Source: JACOZM01 sp035289385 (GTDB lineage Archaea; Nanobdellota; Nanobdellia; Woesearchaeales; GW2011-AR9). From it: DNA of 21,517 nucleotides. Both the position numbers and the translations under genes were made by a program. The notes beneath the pieces were generated by a model, which was not told the DNA's origin, did no database searches, and saw nothing but the letters and a program-made list of their open reading frames with translations. The stretch spans positions 1-21,517 of the forward strand of contig DATDXI010000058.1 in NCBI GenBank assembly GCA_035289385.1. The letters run 5' to 3'. Below, piece after piece: positions 14,363 to 18,576 of the stretch (the first letter of the stretch is position 1; each line of letters starts with the position of its first letter).

Positions 14363-14384
14363 AACTAACTGCGTACCAAAAACG
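14363..14384. repeat. 22-bp direct repeat, right copy
   Basis: Identical to 13500-13521. It ends six bases before the TATA box (TTTAAATAA) of the following gene, so the unit has inserted or duplicated right at that gene's promoter. Confidence 0.85.
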
Positions 14385-14389
14385 AAGGC

Positions 14390-14398
14390 TTTAAATAA
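14390..14398 (+). promoter_or_regulatory. TATA box of the surface-protein gene
   Basis: TTTAAATAA lies 38-46 bases before the GTG start at 14436. A short leader with GAGGCGG would follow. Confidence 0.45.
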
Positions 14399-14435
14399 TT
14401 GAAACTATTTTTAGAAAGGTAAAGAGGCGGTAAAC

Positions 14436-15857
14436 GTGAGGCATAACCTATGTATTGTTGCGGTGCTAGTTCTGCTGGTGCTGCCATTAGTTACTGCAGA
14501 AGTAAATTCTTCAATTACTGTCACTCCTATCAAGAATCATATTAATCCTGCTGAAGAAGGGTCGTTTGAGGTAGTGATCACCAATACGGGGCAGGTGACA
14601 AAGAACTACAAAGTGTATTCTTTAGAACTTGGCTGGATCATCGATCCTTTGCCGACGGACAGGACATTTACCTTGCTTCCCGGACAGTCTCGCAAGACGA
14701 TAGTCTCTGTAAAGGCGGTAGAGGCTTTTTCGCCAGGCGCTTATGCCCCTTCATTATACATCGATGAGTATACTGGCAATCAGTACAGCTCAGAAACAAG
14801 GCAACTGAAAGTCTATCTGAGCCCAGAAAAGGCGCTAGATTATCTGCCTTCTTTTATCGTGGAATTAGATATGGATGATAATGTTGATCCGCGAGAGCCA
14901 TTGTCTATCAAATTGTTCCTGGAAAATAGGAATCCGCTGAATCTGAAAGATCTTCAGGTGAAAATACAAAGCGAGATGCCGGAGTTTGTCAAAGAGCTTC
15001 AGTTGGATCTTCCTCCCTTAGAAAGAAAGACGGTGGAATTTTCCGTAACTCCTAATCCTTATCAGCAGCCAAAAGATTATATCTTGTTTTTTGTCTTTGA
15101 GCGCGCCGGGCAGACGGTAAAAGTTGTGGAGAAGAAAGTTAAAATAATCAGCATCATCCCTGATTTTGCTGTTGATGTGCAGCAAGAAAAAGCTTTCTTG
15201 AAAACATTTCGTACCGTCACGATCAAGAATGATGGCAATGTGCTGAATTCACAAGAAGTGAAAGTGCCGTTGTCTTTCTTTCCATCGCTTCTGACGACAG
15301 GACAAGATGACGTGAAAGTTGTTGAAGGAAAGCGTTATGCCACTTGGGAAGTGGAATTAGGGCCGAATGAGAGCGCTTCCAGGGTAATGGTGACGAATTA
15401 TCGTCTAGCCTTGTATCTGCTTATTGCCCTCCTCATTTTTTTGAGCTTCTATTACTATGTACAGTCTCCCATCATCATCACCAAAAAAGCTATCACCACC
15501 AAGAGCGATGAAGAAGGCGCCTTGTCGGAGATCAAGCTGACGTTAGAAGTCAAGAACAAGACGGGAAATATCGTAAAAGATATCCAGATCACTGATACCA
15601 TTCCCGGCATCGCCAACCTGGAAAAGAGTTTGGAGTTAGGGACGTTAAAGCCGACGAATGTGAAGCATACTCAGAAAGGGACAAAGGTCGTTTGGAGTTT
15701 AGCGGAGATAGAAGGGCATGAACATCGCTTGGTGACATATACGGTGAAAGCAAAGTTAAATATCCTGGGTACGCTGCTATTGCCGAGAGCCGTCGTAGAA
15801 TACCGCAAAGGGCGATCAACGAGAAAGGCATATTCCAACGTCTACCGTTTAGGTTAG
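14436..15857 (+). CDS. Secreted-type membrane-anchored protein with Ig-like/DUF11-like domains
   Basis: A 473-residue protein starting at GTG; GAGGCGG lies five bases before it. Residues 1-22 are a signal peptide (hydrophobic LCIVAVLVLLVLPLV, cleavage expected near TA-EV). Residues about 25-310 are beta-rich Ig/NEW3-like segments (SFEVVITNTGQVTKNYKV, REPLSIKLFLENRNPLNL). One transmembrane helix lies at about 323-343 (LALYLLIALLIFLSFYYYV). Residues about 362-473 look like a DUF11-type repeat (LEVKNKTGNIVKDIQITDTIP). If the signal peptide is cleaved, this last domain should face the cytoplasm, which is odd for a fold usually found outside. The gene lies 96 bases before sepF. Confidence 0.75.
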   Translation: MRHNLCIVAVLVLLVLPLVTAEVNSSITVTPIKNHINPAEEGSFEVVITNTGQVTKNYKVYSLELGWIIDPLPTDRTFTLLPGQSRKTIVSVKAVEAFSPGAYAPSLYIDEYTGNQYSSETRQLKVYLSPEKALDYLPSFIVELDMDDNVDPREPLSIKLFLENRNPLNLKDLQVKIQSEMPEFVKELQLDLPPLERKTVEFSVTPNPYQQPKDYILFFVFERAGQTVKVVEKKVKIISIIPDFAVDVQQEKAFLKTFRTVTIKNDGNVLNSQEVKVPLSFFPSLLTTGQDDVKVVEGKRYATWEVELGPNESASRVMVTNYRLALYLLIALLIFLSFYYYVQSPIIITKKAITTKSDEEGALSEIKLTLEVKNKTGNIVKDIQITDTIPGIANLEKSLELGTLKPTNVKHTQKGTKVVWSLAEIEGHEHRLVTYTVKAKLNILGTLLLPRAVVEYRKGRSTRKAYSNVYRLG

Positions 15858-15886
15858 TGCAAAGTGTAGACGGCACAATAAAAACC

Positions 15887-15896
15887 TTTATATATT
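15887..15896 (+). promoter_or_regulatory. TATA box of sepF
   Basis: TTTATATATT lies 58-67 bases before the sepF ATG, so a leader of about 35 bases containing GAGGGTGT is expected. Confidence 0.5.
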
Positions 15897-15953
15897 AGAT
15901 GGTGCATGTAGAAAGGTATAATAAATGGGTGAAATGGTAGAGGGTGTGACAAC

Positions 15954-16352
15954 ATGAAAGATTTTTTTTTAAGCCTAAAGGAAAAGTTTAGCCGGCCATC
16001 TCAAGATGAGTTGGATCAAGAGCGCGATGACACTTATGTGGAGTTGGACCAATCTGCTCCAAAGGAAGATAAGGCAAAAGTTATTGTTCGTCCGTTTGTT
16101 ATGGAAGAATTTGAAGATATCAAAGATATTCTGGATGTGTTGCGGGAAGGTGCGACGATTGCCTTGGTGAACATCAAGCCTTTGCGGGAGAAAGATTTGA
16201 TTGAGCTGAAGAGAGCAATTTCCAAGTTAAGAAAAACATGTGAAGCGATTGACGGGGATATTGCCGGTTTTGGTGAAGATTATATTGTTGCGGTTCCTTA
16301 CTTTGCCAAGATTTATCGCAGCAGCAAAGCTCCGATCAAGGATGAAGAATAA
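15954..16352 (+). CDS. sepF: Cell division protein SepF (archaeal type)
   Basis: A 132-residue protein of normal SepF length. Residues 1-12 (MKDFFLSLKEKF) form an amphipathic helix suited to membrane binding. An acidic linker follows, then the SepF core at about 41-121: KVIVRPFVMEEFEDIKDILDVLREG, ATIALVNIKPL and DGDIAGFGEDYIVAVPYFAKIY. In archaea SepF is the membrane anchor of the FtsZ ring. GAGGGTGT lies seven to nine bases before the ATG. FtsZ is not in this window. The preceding signal-peptide protein could be functionally linked, but this is inference. Confidence 0.88.
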   Translation: MKDFFLSLKEKFSRPSQDELDQERDDTYVELDQSAPKEDKAKVIVRPFVMEEFEDIKDILDVLREGATIALVNIKPLREKDLIELKRAISKLRKTCEAIDGDIAGFGEDYIVAVPYFAKIYRSSKAPIKDEE

Positions 16353-16461
16353 ATTTATTTTTTAATACTACTATTTCTTTTTGTTGTGTTTGGTGTAATT
16401 GTTTTTAGGTTTTGGCGATCTGTTTTCTTTCCGTCATCCTTTAGTTTTTAGGATAGTAAGA

Positions 16462-16470
16462 TTTAAATAA
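16462..16470 (+). promoter_or_regulatory. TATA box of tRNA-Ser
   Basis: TTTAAATAA ends 26 bases before the first tRNA base, the standard distance for an archaeal promoter with transcription starting at or just before the tRNA. Confidence 0.6.
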
Positions 16471-16495
16471 GATTTAGAAAAAAGAGAATACAGTT

Positions 16496-16635
16496 GCCAC
16501 CGTCGCATAACCTGGTATTGCGCGGGATTGCTATGATTAGCGCTGGTTTGATACTTGCAGATGCAGAAGATGAAAACCAGATCCTGTGAATATTCCGTCC
16601 CTCTGGGATCGCCGGTTCAAATCCGGCCGGTGGCG
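16496..16635 (+). tRNA. tRNA-Ser (anticodon GCT) with intron
   Basis: The acceptor stem GCCACCG (16496-16502) pairs with CGGTGGC (16628-16634), with discriminator G at 16635 as expected for tRNA-Ser and no encoded CCA. The D arm lies at 16505-16521. The anticodon stem CGGGA (16523-16527) pairs with TTCCG (16593-16597). The anticodon is GCT (16530-16532). The long variable arm TCCC-TCT-GGGA (16598-16608) marks a class II tRNA. The T arm is GCCGG-TTCAAAT-CCGGC (16611-16627). A 58-nt intron follows position 37. A T run (16637-16645) ends the transcript. Confidence 0.9.
16534..16591 (+). other. tRNA-Ser intron, canonical 37/38 position
   Basis: The intron lies between A37 (16533) and A38 (16592). 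It has its own stem CTGGTTT/AAACCAG. A splice motif with TTGC (16528-16531) paired to GTGA (16586-16589; two G-T pairs) and 3-base bulges T-A^T and A-T^A fits cleavage by the archaeal splicing endonuclease, although the helix next to the 5' bulge is weak. Confidence 0.8.
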
Positions 16636-16675
16636 CTTTTTTTTTCAGAAAGTGAATGAAGACATTATTCAAGGG

Positions 16676-17851
16676 TTAAGCTTTGTTTGTAAAAAATTTC
16701 CACGCAGGAATAACCTCCACTTCTCCTATTCTCTCTTCCTGATTCAAAGTAACAATCAAGCCTTTTTTAATATTTAATTTTTTCATTGCTTCTTTTAACC
16801 CCTTTATTTCTCTTTCTTCGTTTTCTTTAGTTAAATGATAACAAGCCTGGACTGCAAGTGTCTCTTTAATTACAAAGTCGCATTCATACTCTTCCTTGAA
16901 ATAATAAATCTCTCTATACTTCCTTCGGAGATGCAGAAATATTGAATTTTCCAATATTCTTCCATCATCATTAGATAAGGAAACAGAGTTTACTCTTGCA
17001 AAACCAGTATCTATGCAGTAAATCTTTTTTGGGCTGATGACCTGTTTCTTAAAAGAGTGATTGATCCTTGGCACGGTGAAGAATAAGTAACTGTCCTCCA
17101 AATAAGAGATGTAAGAAATTAAGGTGTTGACGGAGCCTAATTTGAAATAGCGGGTAATTTTATTATACGAAAATTCTTTTCCTATATTTGAAATCAGAAA
17201 AATAGTCAGTTCTTTTAAAGTTTTGAAATCTTTAATCCCTAGCCGAGCTATAATGTCTCTACTTATGATGTCATTAAGAAGATGCTGAAGCACTTCTGAA
17301 TTTTTAACCTTTAAATATTCTGGAAATCCCCCTTTGCTGAGATATTCTTTAAAACTTTCTTCCGAATGGCTTAATCTTGAAAAAGTAAGAAATTCTGAAT
17401 AAGAAAACGGAAACAATTCAGTGGTTAAATGCCTGCCTGTTAATTTTGTTCCTAACTCTTTACTGAGAAGGGAGGCATTGGATCCAGTAACAACACATTT
17501 AACCTTGTTATCAACTAGGTTTCTGATGTAACGTTCCCATTGTGGAATATTTTGGATCTCATCAAAGAAAAAGATGCCTTTTCCGTACAATTCTTGAAAC
17601 ACTTCTTCAAGCTTTAAAAAATCTTGCAATTCAAAGGAAGCGAGACGAGCATCTTCCAAGTTTAAATAATAAAAATGCTGCGGCATTAATTGCAGCAGTA
17701 AGGTGCTTTTTCCACATCTGCGAATGCCGGAAATGACTGCACAAAAGCCCGCAGATAGATTAATCTGCTTTTCTCTTCGAATACCCCTATCTCTCGTTAA
17801 AATGCTCTCTCTTTGACTTTTTACTATCTCTTTTAACTCGTCTTTTAACAT
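16676..17851 (-). CDS. Archaeal-type AAA ATPase with DUF4143 domain (copy 2)
   Basis: A 391-residue cytoplasmic ATPase, related over its full length to the gene at 9547. Walker A is GIRRCGKST (residues 42-50), Walker B IFFFDEIQNIP (93-103) and the sensor segment VVTGSNASLLSKELGTKLTGRH is nearly the same as in copy 1. The C-terminal part has KGGFPEYLKV, KIYCIDTGFARV and ECDFVIKETLAVQACYHL, again PD-(D/E)xK-like. The role of the family is unsettled. The start is supported by a TATA box 20-30 bases upstream. It converges on tRNA-Ser with a 40-base gap. Confidence 0.87.
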   Translation of the reverse strand: MLKDELKEIVKSQRESILTRDRGIRREKQINLSAGFCAVISGIRRCGKSTLLLQLMPQHFYYLNLEDARLASFELQDFLKLEEVFQELYGKGIFFFDEIQNIPQWERYIRNLVDNKVKCVVTGSNASLLSKELGTKLTGRHLTTELFPFSYSEFLTFSRLSHSEESFKEYLSKGGFPEYLKVKNSEVLQHLLNDIISRDIIARLGIKDFKTLKELTIFLISNIGKEFSYNKITRYFKLGSVNTLISYISYLEDSYLFFTVPRINHSFKKQVISPKKIYCIDTGFARVNSVSLSNDDGRILENSIFLHLRRKYREIYYFKEEYECDFVIKETLAVQACYHLTKENEEREIKGLKEAMKKLNIKKGLIVTLNQEERIGEVEVIPAWKFFTNKA

Positions 17852-17870
17852 AGGGCTTGTTACCCTCGCT

Positions 17871-17881
17871 TATTTATAAAT
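17871..17881 (-). promoter_or_regulatory. TATA box of the second DUF4143 ATPase
   Basis: On the minus strand ATTTATAAATA lies 20-30 bases before ATG 17851. It sits in the same AACATTTATAAATAA context as the promoter of copy 1. Confidence 0.6.
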
Positions 17882-17884
17882 GTT

Positions 17885-17926
17885 TGCATTTGGAATGAAC
17901 ACTTTTATGCATTTGGAATGAACACT
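17885..17926. repeat. Two 19-bp direct repeats upstream of the second ATPase
   Basis: TGCATTTGGAATGAACACT occurs at 17885-17903 and again, identically, at 17908-17926. The spacing is 23 bp, close to two helical turns, and the first copy abuts the TATA region. This is the layout of a pair of operator sites. A shorter TGCATAAGG at 17931-17939 may be a decayed third unit. No equivalent is seen before copy 1. Confidence 0.75.
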
Positions 17927-18060
17927 ATTCTGCATAAGGTGTGCAGGTTGATGGATTCTCTGTTTTCATCAATAGATTTAAGTCTGAAGTTGTTTAGAAT
18001 CAGAGATCTGTTCTATGCAAAGCGTTTTTTCTCCTCTATTTCTCTCTTTAAAAAACCGAC

Positions 18061-18071
18061 ATATATATAAA
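18061..18071 (+). promoter_or_regulatory. TATA box of the small-membrane-protein/lipoprotein operon
   Basis: ATATATATAAA lies 43-53 bases before the first ATG (18114) of a four-gene operon. The leader contains AAAGGTGTGA as a ribosome binding site. Confidence 0.5.
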
Positions 18072-18113
18072 TGGTAAAATATTTCTTTTCTTCAATAGAT
18101 AAAGGTGTGATTG

Positions 18114-18212
18114 ATGGAGAGAAATAGAGAGAGGAAAGTGTTTTGGATAGTTGTTCCAGTTCTCATAGTGTTGTTATTATATCCGATGATTAGCGGGAAG
18201 GGATTTGCATGA
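18114..18212 (+). CDS. Single-helix membrane microprotein (32 residues)
   Basis: A very short gene: a charged N-terminus (MERNRERK) followed by one transmembrane helix (VFWIVVPVLIVLLLYPMI) and a short polar end. AAAGGTG lies seven bases before the ATG. It is followed after 16 bases by a second microprotein of similar layout. The position in a tight operon supports coding; function unknown. Confidence 0.5.
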   Translation: MERNRERKVFWIVVPVLIVLLLYPMISGKGFA

Positions 18213-18228
18213 ATAATGATAGGGAGAT

Positions 18229-18336
18229 ATGATGAGAACAGAGAATAGGTGGGATACCTTTGTTCAAGTGGTGATGGGGATAGTATTAGTTTTGGCCTTG
18301 ATCCTCTTGATAAAGATAGTCCTCTCTGGCGGTTAA
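18229..18336 (+). CDS. Single-helix membrane microprotein (35 residues)
   Basis: The N-terminus MMRTENRWDTF precedes one transmembrane helix (VQVVMGIVLVLALILLIKIVL). Two ATGs stand in a row; GGGAG lies six bases before the second (18232), which may be the true start. The stop codon is three bases before the next ATG. Function unknown. Confidence 0.5.
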   Translation: MMRTENRWDTFVQVVMGIVLVLALILLIKIVLSGG

Positions 18337-18339
18337 GAA

Positions 18340-18576
18340 ATGAGCGAGAAGATTCAATGGGTGTTAAGGATTTTTTTGATTGTACTAGGGGTCATTTTGA
18401 TCTACCAGATGTTAAGAAAAATATTTGGTGGGAGCTGGGAAATAGAAACGATCATTTTAACATTAGTCGTGACCAATATCACTCATTCGTTTTACCAAAT
18501 TGGCTGGTCGAAGCAGTTTGAGAAAAGATTTGAGGCTTTAGCTCGGGATTTCAAAGAGCATCATCATAAAAAATGA
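18340..18576 (+). CDS. Small two-helix membrane protein (78 residues)
   Basis: Two hydrophobic helices, WVLRIFLIVLGVILIYQML (residues 7-25) and TIILTLVVTNITHSFYQIGW (37-56), are followed by a charged helical tail (KQFEKRFEALARDFKEHHHKK) likely in the cytoplasm. It starts three bases after the preceding microprotein. Its stop overlaps the start of the lipoprotein gene (ATGA), so the two are translationally coupled. No family recognised. Confidence 0.7.
   Translation: MSEKIQWVLRIFLIVLGVILIYQMLRKIFGGSWEIETIILTLVVTNITHSFYQIGWSKQFEKRFEALARDFKEHHHKK

Noticed and set aside
17885..17926. Short CRISPR-like array
   Set aside because: There are only two identical 19-bp units with a 4-bp gap, with no spacers and no cas genes.
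18249..18521. 90-codon open frame overlapping the small membrane protein genes
   Set aside because: It is in another frame than the 35- and 78-residue genes, which have a better start context, membrane helices and tight operon spacing.
18533..18545. GCTTTAGCTCGGG shared with the right-end hairpin of the transposase unit (14234-14246)
   Set aside because: In the small membrane protein gene it encodes ordinary residues (ALAR) within a coding helix; a 13-base match can arise by chance.
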